Position numbers and translations under genes: made by a program
Shown: in pieces, positions 34,259 to 42,917 of the stretch
Numbering within the stretch: position 1 is the stretch's first letter
Layout: each line of letters starts with the position of its first letter
Notes under the pieces: model-generated
Told to the model about the DNA's origin: nothing
Seen by the model: the letters and a program-made list of their open reading frames with translations, nothing else
Databases searched by the model: none
Source: Clostridia bacterium
Lineage (GTDB): Bacteria > Bacillota > Clostridia > Oscillospirales > CAG-272
NCBI GenBank assembly: GCA_017387685.1
Contig: JAFOEU010000032.1
Location: 1 to 64,000, forward strand
Length of the DNA: 64,000 nucleotides
Direction of reading: 5' to 3'

Positions 34259-35370
34259 TATTCAGCCTTCTCCTTTCTGTTCTTTTTACGGAAGTGGATC
34301 TGATAGTTTACGAAGAATTCGCTGCTGACGATAAAGAGAATGATAATTCCCGTCAGTACCTCGCCGACGCTTGAGTTGAGTCCGAGGTTTGATGCGATCT
34401 CGTTTGCACCCTTCTGAAGGAAGCATACGAGAATCGAGGAGAATATCATAGTAATAGGATTGAACTTAGACATCCAGGATACCATAATTGCGGTAAATCC
34501 GTTACCGCCTACTGCACTTGAGTTGATCGAATGGTCCGTTCCCGCAGCAAGTATCCATCCCATAACGCCGCAGAGCGCGCCCGAGATAATAACTGTGCGT
34601 ATAATTACCTTTTTAACGTTGATTCCGATATAACGTGCAGTATTTTCACTCTCGCCAACAACTGCAATCTCATAACCTTGCTTACTCTTTTTGAGATAGA
34701 TATAAATTGCAGCGGTAAGGAACGCGACGATGAGTATATTCAAAAGATATTTCTGACCAAGAATCGTGGGGAACCAGCCGTTCTGAGAGTTTGAATTTAC
34801 AAGACCGAGAACCATCGATCCGCTGGGAACCCAATACATAATAAGAAGCGATACAAGCTGTGCCGCAACGTAGTTCATCATAAGAGTGAAAAGTGTTTCG
34901 TTGGTATTCCAGATAGCCTTGAAGAATCCGGGTATACCTGCCCAAACGGAGCCTGCAACGATACTGGCAAATAGCGAAATGATAATAAGAAGCCAGGAAG
35001 GGAGTGCATCGCCAATATAGATCATACACGCGATGCTCGCGAGCATACCTATGAGAACCTGTCCCTCAGCACCGGTATTCCAGAAGCGCATCTTGAATGC
35101 GGGAGTAACCGCCAGAGAGATTCCAAGCAAAATCGCGGATGCCTGCAGAAGATTCCATATCTTTCTCGGCGAGCCAAAGCTTCCCATAAACATTGCCTTG
35201 AAAACCTTGAGAGGATTTTCGTTAGTGAGCAATATAGTCAAACCTGCACAGAATACAATACCTATAAGAATAACTATAGACTTGATAAGCATCTGCTTTG
35301 CTCTTGGCATCTCGCCTCTTTTCGTAATATACACGAGAGGCTCTTTATGAGCTTTGTAATTATTCTTCAT
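34258..35370 (-). CDS. ABC nucleoside transporter permease (NupP-like)
   Basis: A 370-residue permease with an N-terminal cytoplasmic stretch (about 30 residues) and eight or more transmembrane segments. FKMRFWNTGAEGQVLIG and GFTAIMVSWMSKFNP are conserved in the family. I chose the ATG at 35370, with GGAGG nine bases upstream; a GTG one codon earlier is an alternative. The gene overlaps the end of the ATPase gene by eleven bases, so translation is coupled. Confidence 0.9.
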   Translation of the reverse strand: MKNNYKAHKEPLVYITKRGEMPRAKQMLIKSIVILIGIVFCAGLTILLTNENPLKVFKAMFMGSFGSPRKIWNLLQASAILLGISLAVTPAFKMRFWNTGAEGQVLIGMLASIACMIYIGDALPSWLLIIISLFASIVAGSVWAGIPGFFKAIWNTNETLFTLMMNYVAAQLVSLLIMYWVPSGSMVLGLVNSNSQNGWFPTILGQKYLLNILIVAFLTAAIYIYLKKSKQGYEIAVVGESENTARYIGINVKKVIIRTVIISGALCGVMGWILAAGTDHSINSSAVGGNGFTAIMVSWMSKFNPITMIFSSILVCFLQKGANEIASNLGLNSSVGEVLTGIIILFIVSSEFFVNYQIHFRKKNRKEKAE

Positions 35371-36904
35371 CACTCTTCTCCTCCCATCTGTCGGTTTTAG
35401 TCATAAGATAACCAACTTCATTCTTTGTAGCGGTTCTGCCATCGAGCATACCGGTGATTCTGCCGCCACCAATAACCATAATGCGGTCACAAAGGTCAAG
35501 AAGAACGTCAAGGTCCTCGCCGACAAAAATAACGGCAACGCCCTTTTTCTTCTGATCATTGAGCAGATCGTAAATAAGATACGAGGAATTTATATCAAGA
35601 CCTCGCACAGGGTACGCCGCCATTAAAAGTGTGGGCGACGAAGAAATTTCACGTCCAAGAAGAACCTTCTGAACGTTTCCGCCTGAAAGTCGGCGAACAG
35701 GGGTCTCGGCATCGGGAGTCGCAACCTCGAGCTCATCAATTATCTTATGAGCAAGCTCCTCGGGACCTTGCTTATCCACGAAGATAGATTTTCCGCGACG
35801 GTAGCTTCGGAGCATCATATTATCAACAACGCTCATATTGCCTACCAAGCCCATTCCGAGTCTGTCCTCGGGAACGAATGAAAGTCGAACTCCAAGCTCG
35901 CGGATCTCGAGCGGAGTTTTATCGCGAAGTTCCTCGGCTAGTCCTGTTTTGGGATTATTATATACAATAGAGCCGTATTCAAGCTTTTGCAATCCCGCAA
36001 TAGCCTCGAGGAGCTCACGCTGACCGCTTCCGGCTATTCCCGCTATACCGAGTATCTCACCCGAGCGCGCGGTGAAGCTGACATCATCAAGAAGGCGAAT
36101 ACCGTCTCGATTCTTACAGGCAATATTTTTAACAACAAGTCTGTCCTTGGGATCAACAGGCTCGGGGCGATCGATATTAAGCTCGACCTTCTTGCCAACC
36201 ATCATTTCGGTCAGGATATTTTCATCCGCATCGCAGGTATCGATAGTTCCTACGTATTCACCGTGGCGAAGAACGGCAACTCTGTCGGAAAGATCGAGCA
36301 CCTCGTGCAGCTTATGCGTGATAATGATAATCGCCTTGCCATCGTCACGCATTCTGCGCAGAACGTTGAAAAGCTTACGAGTCTCCTGAGGAGTAAGAAC
36401 AGCGGTGGGCTCATCAAGAATAAGAATGTCTGCGCCTCTGTAGAGCACCTTGATGATCTCAACTGTCTGCTTTTCAGATACAGACATTTCGTATATTTTC
36501 TTCGAGGGAACAATATCGAATCCGTACTTTGCGCTTATGGTAGCGACCTTCAAGGACGCAGATCTGATATCGAACTTACCGCCCCTTCCGAGTCCAAGAA
36601 CGATATTTTCAGCAGCGGTAAAAAGATCTACCAGCTTGAAATGCTGATGGATCATACCTATCTTATAATTAAATGCATCATGTGGCGAATTGATGGATAC
36701 CTCTTTACCGCCTATCAGTATCTGACCTTCATCGGGATGGTAAATACCCGAGATCATATTCATAAGCGTAGTTTTTCCGCTTCCGTTTTCACCGAGTAGC
36801 GAGAGTATTTCGCCGTTGCGGACCGTGAGATTTACGTTGCTGTTTGCAACGACGTTTCCAAATCTCTTTGTAATTCCGCGAAGTTCTATTGCTACGTTGT
36901 TCAT
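35360..36904 (-). CDS. ABC nucleoside transporter ATP-binding protein (NupO-like)
   Basis: A 514-residue protein with two ABC domains. The first has Walker A GENGSGKT, a signature variant MSVSEKQTVEI and Walker B LILDEPTAVL. The second is degenerate in Walker A (IAGSGQRELLEA) but keeps LSGGNVQK, and its Walker B region reads LLMAAYPVRGLD instead of an LDEP box. This asymmetry is normal for the family. The start at 36904 follows AAAGGGAAGG; upstream in-frame ATGs lack good sites. A hairpin separates it from the BMP gene. Confidence 0.92.
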   Translation of the reverse strand: MNNVAIELRGITKRFGNVVANSNVNLTVRNGEILSLLGENGSGKTTLMNMISGIYHPDEGQILIGGKEVSINSPHDAFNYKIGMIHQHFKLVDLFTAAENIVLGLGRGGKFDIRSASLKVATISAKYGFDIVPSKKIYEMSVSEKQTVEIIKVLYRGADILILDEPTAVLTPQETRKLFNVLRRMRDDGKAIIIITHKLHEVLDLSDRVAVLRHGEYVGTIDTCDADENILTEMMVGKKVELNIDRPEPVDPKDRLVVKNIACKNRDGIRLLDDVSFTARSGEILGIAGIAGSGQRELLEAIAGLQKLEYGSIVYNNPKTGLAEELRDKTPLEIRELGVRLSFVPEDRLGMGLVGNMSVVDNMMLRSYRRGKSIFVDKQGPEELAHKIIDELEVATPDAETPVRRLSGGNVQKVLLGREISSSPTLLMAAYPVRGLDINSSYLIYDLLNDQKKKGVAVIFVGEDLDVLLDLCDRIMVIGGGRITGMLDGRTATKNEVGYLMTKTDRWEEKSDEE

Positions 36905-36992
36905 TGAGCCCTTCCCTTTCATTAGCAAGTTTACGAAACTTTTATCCCAAAGCAGAACGTATTCTGCTCTCGGATGAAAATTCCGTATAGAT

Positions 36993-37043
36993 AAAAACGC
37001 CCATAGGGATGCCGAGAAATTCGACATCCCCTATAGGCTTTTA
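36993..37043 (-). terminator. Intercistronic terminator/attenuator after the BMP gene
   Basis: GCCTATAGGGGATG and CATCCCTATGGGC (minus strand) form an imperfect stem followed by GTTTTTATC. It lies between the binding-protein gene and the ATPase gene. Such leaky terminators keep the binding protein in excess over the membrane complex. Confidence 0.75.
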
Positions 37044-37051
37044 AGGTAAAA

Positions 37052-38254
37052 TTACTGTGCAGCAATAATACCGTCGATGATGAGATCAAAGTAAGGAGCG
37101 GAACGCTTGCCTTCGGCAGACTCGTTGAAGTAACCGTTGAGAACAACCTCAGTCTCGCCTACGAAATCGCCGAGATCGTCAACGTCTGCAAGATAGGTCT
37201 CAAGCTTTGCGCCATTTACAGTGAAGGTATTGGTATCGAATACGTGGAGAGTACCTGCCTTGAACGCTTCGATAGCTGCATTCATAGCTTCCTGAGTACC
37301 GGGAGCTGCAAGAGCGGTGTTGAGCTCGGTAAGAACTACGGAGCCTTCCTTGATACCGCCGCACCAGTCGTAGGGAATCTCATTGCCCTTACCGTCGCGA
37401 GTCTTCTCGATGATGAGCTTCATGTAAGGAGTCCAGTCGATCTTGGAAGAGATAAGCCAGGTGTTGGGAGCGATGTCCTTGGTGCTGATGTTGTAAGCAA
37501 CATTGGGAACGCCTGCTGCATCACAAGCCTTGGGAGCACCCTCGGAGTCAGCATGCTGGGAGATAAGTACGCAACCGTCGCCGATGAGCTTTTCAGCTGC
37601 AGTCTTCTCAAGTGCGATATCGAACCAGGAGTTGGTGTACTCAACCTTCATAGTAGCGGAGGGGCATACAGAGCGTGCGCCGAGGAAGAAGGAGGTGTAT
37701 CCGGACTTAACCTCTGCATAGGGCCAAGCTGCAACGTAACCGATAACAGCCTTATCTGCGGTGATTTCGCCCTTAGCGATCATATCGTTGAGCTTCATAC
37801 CTGCAACGATACCTGCGATATATCTACCCTCGTAGATAGATGCGAAAGCGTTGTGGTAGTTAGCGAGCTTTTCGGTGTGAGCCTTGGTACCGGTAGCGTG
37901 GCAGAACTGAACGTCGGGGAATTCCTTAGCTGCCTGGATCATAAACGCCTCGTGACCGAAGGAGTCAGCGAAAACGAGATCACAGCCTGCTTCAACGAGC
38001 TCGCAAGCCGCGTCGTAGCACTCTGCACCTTCAGGTACATTGACCTTAAGGATCATCTGATCCTCAGTGAGGCCGAGAGCTGCGCAAGCTGCCTTAGCTG
38101 CGTCGATGAAGTTCTTGTCATAGGTGGAGTTCTCATCGTGCAGGAAGATGAAGCCTACCTTGAAGGCATCATCAGTCTTTTCGCAAGATGCGAACGCGAG
38201 GGTGACGGAAAGGAGCATAAGAACTGCGAGAATAAGTGACAGTACTTTTTTCAT
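37052..38254 (-). CDS. BMP-family nucleoside-binding lipoprotein (NupN-like)
   Basis: A 400-residue solute-binding protein. The signal peptide (MKKVLSLILAVLMLLS) ends at a lipobox-like FASC, predicting lipid attachment at Cys23. The mature part is a BMP/PnrA-type periplasmic-binding fold (GFIFLHDENSTYDKNF near the start). Relatives such as PnrA and NupN bind purine nucleosides. GGAGG lies five bases before the ATG at 38254. The leader holds a guanine-type riboswitch and terminator, so intracellular guanine should repress the importer. Confidence 0.92.
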   Translation of the reverse strand: MKKVLSLILAVLMLLSVTLAFASCEKTDDAFKVGFIFLHDENSTYDKNFIDAAKAACAALGLTEDQMILKVNVPEGAECYDAACELVEAGCDLVFADSFGHEAFMIQAAKEFPDVQFCHATGTKAHTEKLANYHNAFASIYEGRYIAGIVAGMKLNDMIAKGEITADKAVIGYVAAWPYAEVKSGYTSFFLGARSVCPSATMKVEYTNSWFDIALEKTAAEKLIGDGCVLISQHADSEGAPKACDAAGVPNVAYNISTKDIAPNTWLISSKIDWTPYMKLIIEKTRDGKGNEIPYDWCGGIKEGSVVLTELNTALAAPGTQEAMNAAIEAFKAGTLHVFDTNTFTVNGAKLETYLADVDDLGDFVGETEVVLNGYFNESAEGKRSAPYFDLIIDGIIAAQ

Positions 38255-38313
38255 GGTTTCCTCCATAAAATAATGATAAAATATTTATTTGCAGCACTTT
38301 GTGCCGAAAATAC

Positions 38314-38349
38314 AAAAAACGGAAAAAGTAGTCTCCGACTCTTTTCCCG
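38314..38349 (-). terminator. Riboswitch-controlled intrinsic terminator
   Basis: On the minus strand CGGGAAAAG AGTC / GACT a CTTTTTCCG forms a strong hairpin followed by TTTTTT (38319-38314). Its AGTCGG segment can pair instead with CCGACT in the 3' part of the aptamer, giving a mutually exclusive antiterminator. Confidence 0.92.
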
Positions 38350-38365
38350 CTAAAAAATTTTATGG

Positions 38366-38433
38366 GCTTATAGTCGGATGATTTACGGCTATCCGGTAGA
38401 AACTTTCTGACCTTATTACAGATTTATATAAGC
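38366..38433 (-). promoter_or_regulatory. Purine riboswitch aptamer, guanine type
   Basis: A 68-base element on the minus strand. P1 is GCTTATA / TATAAGC. J2/3 reads GTTTCTACC, L2 is AATAAGG and L3 CCGTAAAT, giving the conserved G-G/C-C loop kissing pairs. J3/1 reads GACTAT, so the specificity position (C74 in xpt numbering) is C, which selects guanine/hypoxanthine rather than adenine. The layout matches the Bacillus xpt riboswitch. It controls the terminator at 38314-38349 ahead of the BMP importer genes. Confidence 0.96.
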
Positions 38434-38451
38434 AAAAACAAATACGAATAT

Positions 38452-38480
38452 ATTATACCAACTTTTAAGTCAAAAGTCAA
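38452..38480 (-). promoter_or_regulatory. Sigma-A promoter of the nucleoside importer operon
   Basis: Minus strand TTGACT (38480-38475), 17 bases, TATAAT (38457-38452) with TGG making an extended -10. Transcription would begin just before the riboswitch. Confidence 0.85.
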
Positions 38481-38541
38481 CAGTTTTTCACAAAATATTC
38501 TGCATTTGGTCAAAATCGCAACACATGGTTAAAAAACATGT

Positions 38542-40863
38542 CTATTTTTCTCCGCCAAAATCAAACTTCGCTATCTTTGCATTTACCGTTGCACGGTCGA
38601 TCGGAACGGTTGCCTCGGGAGAAACAATAAATTCGTACTCTTCAGCGAATATATATATTTGCTCGGTGCTGTCGAGAGGTATGTCAAATAATTCTTTATT
38701 TACAGGACCGTGTGCACCTATGATCACGGCGTTGCTTCCGGCGACGAGTTCATCAAGCTGCTTTTCAAAGTACAAGCCGTTCTCCCAAGACGATGCAGAA
38801 AGATAAGTGAGCCGCTTTTTACCGTCGGAAAACGACAGATAAGTTACCGGATGTGTTGAACGCTCGATTCGTGTGATATTAGGATACGTAAGCATTATTC
38901 CATCGGCAATTCCAATCTCTCCTTCGGGAGGAATGACACGAACAGCCACGCCGGATTTTTGAAGTATGTCTGCTATCTGCACCATTATCCACGCTTCGTC
39001 CTCGGTTGTCGGATACGGAAGAAGGACGAGTCCTACCTTCTCCTCCGCCGTAAAGCGTGATATTGCAGAAACGTGACGGTTGTGGTAATGCGTAAGGATC
39101 ACGGTGTCAAACGCAGTCGCCCCGTTTTCCTGAGCCAAATTTGCAATCGTGCGCAATCTTGTGTACGATCCATCCGAAACATCGATCAGCACGTTTTCTT
39201 CCCGTAGCTGTACGAAAATATTTTCATCGTTGCCGGTACTGATGCAAGTTAATTGCGCATTTTGAGGCAATACCGCAGTAGCGATCAAAGATATTACTAT
39301 CAATACTATAGGATAAAAAGCAGGAATGACAAGCAAAAGCTCTTTTCGTTTGATTTTGATTATTAAAGCGGCAGCAAGGATCACCGTAAAGATTATCGCC
39401 GCCAGCCTTACCCCACGCGACGTCAGAGAAACAGATGCGCCGGAGATATCCGAAAATCTTTCGGCAACTTCAAGTATGATCCTCGAGCACACCCTTACCG
39501 CATATACAAGCCCATCGCCGATATACGGAACTTTTCCGAATATCAAGCAAAGAAGTGACGAGGCGAGCATCGGCGCGCCGATGGGCGCGAGTATCAGATT
39601 TGAAATCAATGAATATCGGGAGGTTTCACCAAACATATATACCGACGGCAGTAGTGTAGCGGAAACTGCACAAAGAGTCGTCATAATTACCGCAAGCAAG
39701 CCCCACAAAATCTTGCCGATCCCTTTATTCTTCTTCTCTTCCTTTTCACCTTCCTTTCTGAATTTTCGAGAGAGTAAAGTAAAGGTGGGCAAGAATACGG
39801 CTATACCGAGCGTAGCGCAGAATGATAGGATAAAGCTTTTATCAAAAACTGCGGTTGGGCTTATCAGAACAATCATCGCCGCAGCTATACCGAGTGAATT
39901 AAGCGTATCCGAATTATCTCCCATCGAATACGCGAGAAAAACCACTGTAAGCATCGTGACCGATCTGACCGCGCTGACGGGAAAACCAAGTATAAGCAGA
40001 TACCCGAGCGAAAACAGAATAAGCAATGCGTTTCTCAATCCTCGCTTTATACGAAGATTGATCAGAAGCAGCGAAACAAGTCCCGTTATTATCGACACAT
40101 GAAGTCCGCTTACGGCGAGGTAGTGAGAGATTCCCGCTCGGCTGAAATCGCGGTACATTTCGGATGTAAGAGAATCTCTGTCGCCGAGAAGCATTGCAGC
40201 GGAAAGTCTTCCCGCATCACCGCGGACGGTATTTTTAAGTTTAGCGCAGAGATAAGAATTAACTTTATCGAGTCTGTCAGACAACGTATAATTACCTTCG
40301 GACAAAATGTGACAATCCGCCTCGCTATAGGAGGTTATGTAAAGGAAAATCTCATCCGCCATAAAGGATACAGCCTCGTTTTCGGCAAGTCGCAAGGTGT
40401 ATTCAACGTTTGCTGAACGAAGAACGAATTCGTAGCCCACTTGAAGATCCGAATTATATTCGCAATTAAGTATAGCTTTTCCGTCGTAGCTGATGCCGTT
40501 GACCGATATTATACGAACAATGTACACCGTATAATAATCACCAGAACCGTATCTTTCGGCAACAGTTGCGTGAACGTACGCGTCCTCTGCGCAAAGAGCT
40601 TCCGCCTCCGGCGCTGTTCTGTAAAAGACCTTTACTCCTTGTATCCACGCGGTCAGAAAAACGGCGAAGATCACCACGATCGAAAAAGCTCGGTATGGCT
40701 TTACGATGCCAAAAGCAAGGAGCGCGATGCAGAGCGCAACGAGCAGAAATGACGCAGCAATTATAAGAATGTTTACGGACAAAGTCCAATAAAAAGCGGC
40801 GAGGATGGCTATGACCGCCAGAATCCCCGCCGCAATTCCCGGTCTTCCACCGAAAATATTCAT
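38542..40863 (-). CDS. comEC: ComEC/Rec2-family channel protein with degenerate hydrolase domain
   Basis: A 773-residue protein: two to three N-terminal helices, an OB-like extracellular domain (about 70-190), a central competence domain with many helices (for example GISHYLAVSGLHVS, the family hallmark) and a C-terminal metallo-beta-lactamase-like domain (about 530-760). ComEC forms the inner-membrane channel for DNA uptake. The metal motif, normally THxDxDH, reads THYHNRH, and the preceding DVGQGD is replaced by STGNDE, so the hydrolase domain is probably inactive. It lies 23 bases after a YitT-family gene. Confidence 0.88.
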   Translation of the reverse strand: MNIFGGRPGIAAGILAVIAILAAFYWTLSVNILIIAASFLLVALCIALLAFGIVKPYRAFSIVVIFAVFLTAWIQGVKVFYRTAPEAEALCAEDAYVHATVAERYGSGDYYTVYIVRIISVNGISYDGKAILNCEYNSDLQVGYEFVLRSANVEYTLRLAENEAVSFMADEIFLYITSYSEADCHILSEGNYTLSDRLDKVNSYLCAKLKNTVRGDAGRLSAAMLLGDRDSLTSEMYRDFSRAGISHYLAVSGLHVSIITGLVSLLLINLRIKRGLRNALLILFSLGYLLILGFPVSAVRSVTMLTVVFLAYSMGDNSDTLNSLGIAAAMIVLISPTAVFDKSFILSFCATLGIAVFLPTFTLLSRKFRKEGEKEEKKNKGIGKILWGLLAVIMTTLCAVSATLLPSVYMFGETSRYSLISNLILAPIGAPMLASSLLCLIFGKVPYIGDGLVYAVRVCSRIILEVAERFSDISGASVSLTSRGVRLAAIIFTVILAAALIIKIKRKELLLVIPAFYPIVLIVISLIATAVLPQNAQLTCISTGNDENIFVQLREENVLIDVSDGSYTRLRTIANLAQENGATAFDTVILTHYHNRHVSAISRFTAEEKVGLVLLPYPTTEDEAWIMVQIADILQKSGVAVRVIPPEGEIGIADGIMLTYPNITRIERSTHPVTYLSFSDGKKRLTYLSASSWENGLYFEKQLDELVAGSNAVIIGAHGPVNKELFDIPLDSTEQIYIFAEEYEFIVSPEATVPIDRATVNAKIAKFDFGGEK

Positions 40864-40886
40864 ATAAGAATTACCTAAAACTTTAT

Positions 40887-41768
40887 TTATATTTCTTCCG
40901 AATCGTGACGCTTAAAGCCCTCTCCGAATACTGCAGTTGCATTGGTTACGATCATAAAGGCACTATCGTCAACCTGCTTTACAACGTCGCGTGCCTGAGG
41001 AAGAAGCTTTGCGCGCATAACGACCATAAGGATCTCAAAATCCTTTCCGCTGTATGCACCGTTGCCGTGGAAGAACGTCGCGCCGACGTCAACCTCCTTG
41101 AGCAGTCTCTGTGCGATCTCGTGGCTATGCGAGCTGATGATATATATCATTCTTGCACCGTCGCCGCCGTAAAGAACCTTGTTCACGATCATGCTCTGAA
41201 GCATAAGTGCAATTCCCGCATAGATCATAACCTCAAGATTTCTGAAAACGATACCCGAGATAAGACATACACATCCGTCAACCACGCCAAAGATAATTCC
41301 CGTGGGCAGATGTCGCCATTTGAGGCGAAGAAGCTTTACGATAACATCTGTTCCGCCCGTGGTTGCTCCGGTTCTGAAAACGATACCTACTCCCGTACCT
41401 ACGAGCACCGCACCGCCAACCGATGCAAGCAGAAGATCATTTGTAAGCGGACCTACGAGCGCACCAAGCGTATCAACTGCAACAGACGAAACGAGAACCG
41501 CATACATTGTAGAGGCAAGGAATTTGAATCCGAATTTATAAGTGCCTACGATAAGTATAGGTACGTTGATAAGCGCTATCAAAGTACCTGTAGGGATAAC
41601 GTCTATAAACTTTGTTATAATGATTGCCACACCCGATATGCCGCCGGGCGCGATACTATTCGGGTCGAGAAAGCACGCAACACCTGCGGCGAATATAATT
41701 GAGCCGAGCGTGAGCATAAAGAAGTTGTAAATTGTATGAATCAGCTTTTTTCTTTTGATCTTTAACAT
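40887..41768 (-). CDS. YitT-family membrane protein (DUF161/DUF2179)
   Basis: A 293-residue protein with five to six transmembrane segments (about 15-200) and a C-terminal cytoplasmic DUF2179 domain (about 205-290). The stretches ACFLDPNSIAPGGISG and TGATTGGTDVI are characteristic of the family. Function is not established for most members; some affect sporulation or metabolite transport. GGAGA lies before the ATG. It probably shares a transcript with comEC. Confidence 0.88.
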   Translation of the reverse strand: MLKIKRKKLIHTIYNFFMLTLGSIIFAAGVACFLDPNSIAPGGISGVAIIITKFIDVIPTGTLIALINVPILIVGTYKFGFKFLASTMYAVLVSSVAVDTLGALVGPLTNDLLLASVGGAVLVGTGVGIVFRTGATTGGTDVIVKLLRLKWRHLPTGIIFGVVDGCVCLISGIVFRNLEVMIYAGIALMLQSMIVNKVLYGGDGARMIYIISSHSHEIAQRLLKEVDVGATFFHGNGAYSGKDFEILMVVMRAKLLPQARDVVKQVDDSAFMIVTNATAVFGEGFKRHDSEEI

Positions 41769-41796
41769 TTCAGTTCTCCGAGAATAATCTAATAAT

Positions 41797-41825
41797 ATTT
41801 TACCACGAAGTCAGAAAATAATCAA
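41797..41825 (-). promoter_or_regulatory. Promoter of the YitT-comEC unit
   Basis: Minus strand TTGATT (41825-41820), 17 bases, TAAAAT (41802-41797) with TGG (extended -10). Confidence 0.62.
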
Positions 41826-41865
41826 CCGATATTCTGAAATTTCTTTCATTTTAACGAAAAAAGTC

Positions 41866-41894
41866 TTGAAGAATGTCGTAAAAAAGTGTATAAT
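41866..41894 (+). promoter_or_regulatory. Promoter of the stand-alone ComEC-like hydrolase
   Basis: TTGAAG (41866-41871), 17 bases, TATAAT (41889-41894), 28 bases before the ATG. Confidence 0.72.
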
Positions 41895-41922
41895 TTATTA
41901 TATACAATTTTTGGAGGATATA

Positions 41923-42867
41923 ATGGCGGATAAAAACAAAAACGAAAATAAGAAAATAAAGCTTACTCCGATATCGGTGATAGTTATCCTGCTGATCTGC
42001 GCGCTGCTTTATATGATCTCGCTTTACATAGATATGCTGAACGCTCCTCCCGAGGATTCGAGTTCGATCACTACCACGGAAGTGATAGTCAGCGGTGGAG
42101 AGCTTGGCGAGGTCGAATATCACTTTATCGACGTCGGTCAGGGCGATGCAACGCTGATACGCACACCTGAGGGCGACATTCTGATCGATGCGGGCGAAAA
42201 CAGTGCGGAGGAAGATCTTAAGAACTATCTCGATCTCTGCGGCGTTGAAGTCCTCTATTATGCGGTATTTACCCATCCCGACTCCGACCACATCGGCGGT
42301 GCGGATATGGTGCTAGCCGAATATGAGGTTCTAAACGTCATCAAGCCCGAGCTCGAAAAGACCACCAAGGTTTATACGAGAATGATGGAAGCGATCGCGG
42401 CTGAGGGGTGCACAGTTTACAACGCCCTTCCCGGCGAGACCTACTCACTCGGTGAATTTGATATGTTCGTTTTCGGACCCGACCCGAACAACAAAAAGCT
42501 TGACTCAAATAACTCCTCAATAGTTATCAAGGCGACTTGGGGCGACACAACGGCTATGCTCACGGGCGATGCCGAGGAGCCCGCGGAGGAATCAATTCTT
42601 GCAACCTTCTCTGCCGACGATCTCGGTTCTATGCTTCTCAAAATGGGACACCACGGCTCAAAGACCTCGTCGACAGACGCGTGGCTTGCGGCGGTCAGAC
42701 CGAGTATCGCGATAATTTCTTGCGGCAAGGACAACTCATACGGCCATCCTCACGCAGAAGCACTTGCGCGTATCACTCCTTACGTTGGCGAAAAAATATA
42801 CCGAACCGATGAACTCGGAAGTATTGTTTTTGTTACAAACGGAGCGGAATTTGTTTATCAAGACTAA
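41923..42867 (+). CDS. Membrane-anchored ComEC-like metallo-beta-lactamase-fold hydrolase
   Basis: A 314-residue protein: a short basic N-terminus, one transmembrane helix (about 15-35), then an extracytoplasmic hydrolase domain closely resembling the C-terminal domain of ComEC. It has an intact FIDVGQGDATLI, the metal motif THPDSDHIGG, and the downstream LKMGHHGSKTSS and GHPHAEAL. Stand-alone proteins of this type are thought to degrade or process nucleic acid outside the cell. GGAGG before the ATG at 41923 sets the start; the frame extends upstream into the promoter. It is divergent from the YitT-comEC unit. Confidence 0.88.
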   Translation: MADKNKNENKKIKLTPISVIVILLICALLYMISLYIDMLNAPPEDSSSITTTEVIVSGGELGEVEYHFIDVGQGDATLIRTPEGDILIDAGENSAEEDLKNYLDLCGVEVLYYAVFTHPDSDHIGGADMVLAEYEVLNVIKPELEKTTKVYTRMMEAIAAEGCTVYNALPGETYSLGEFDMFVFGPDPNNKKLDSNNSSIVIKATWGDTTAMLTGDAEEPAEESILATFSADDLGSMLLKMGHHGSKTSSTDAWLAAVRPSIAIISCGKDNSYGHPHAEALARITPYVGEKIYRTDELGSIVFVTNGAEFVYQD

Positions 42868-42870
42868 AAA

Positions 42871-42902
42871 GAAAACCGAGCGTTTTAGAACCGCTCGGTT
42901 TC
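42871..42902. terminator. Bidirectional terminator
   Basis: GAAACCGAGCG-type stem (42871-42882 / 42892-42902) with T-rich flank TCTTTTTT on the plus side and A-rich sequence on the other. It lies between convergent genes. Confidence 0.85.
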
Positions 42903-42917
42903 TTTTTTAATATTAAA

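Noticed and set aside
38542..40863. comEC as proof of natural competence
   Set aside because: ComEC-like genes occur in many non-competent Clostridia, the hydrolase domain is degenerate, and no other competence genes lie in the window.
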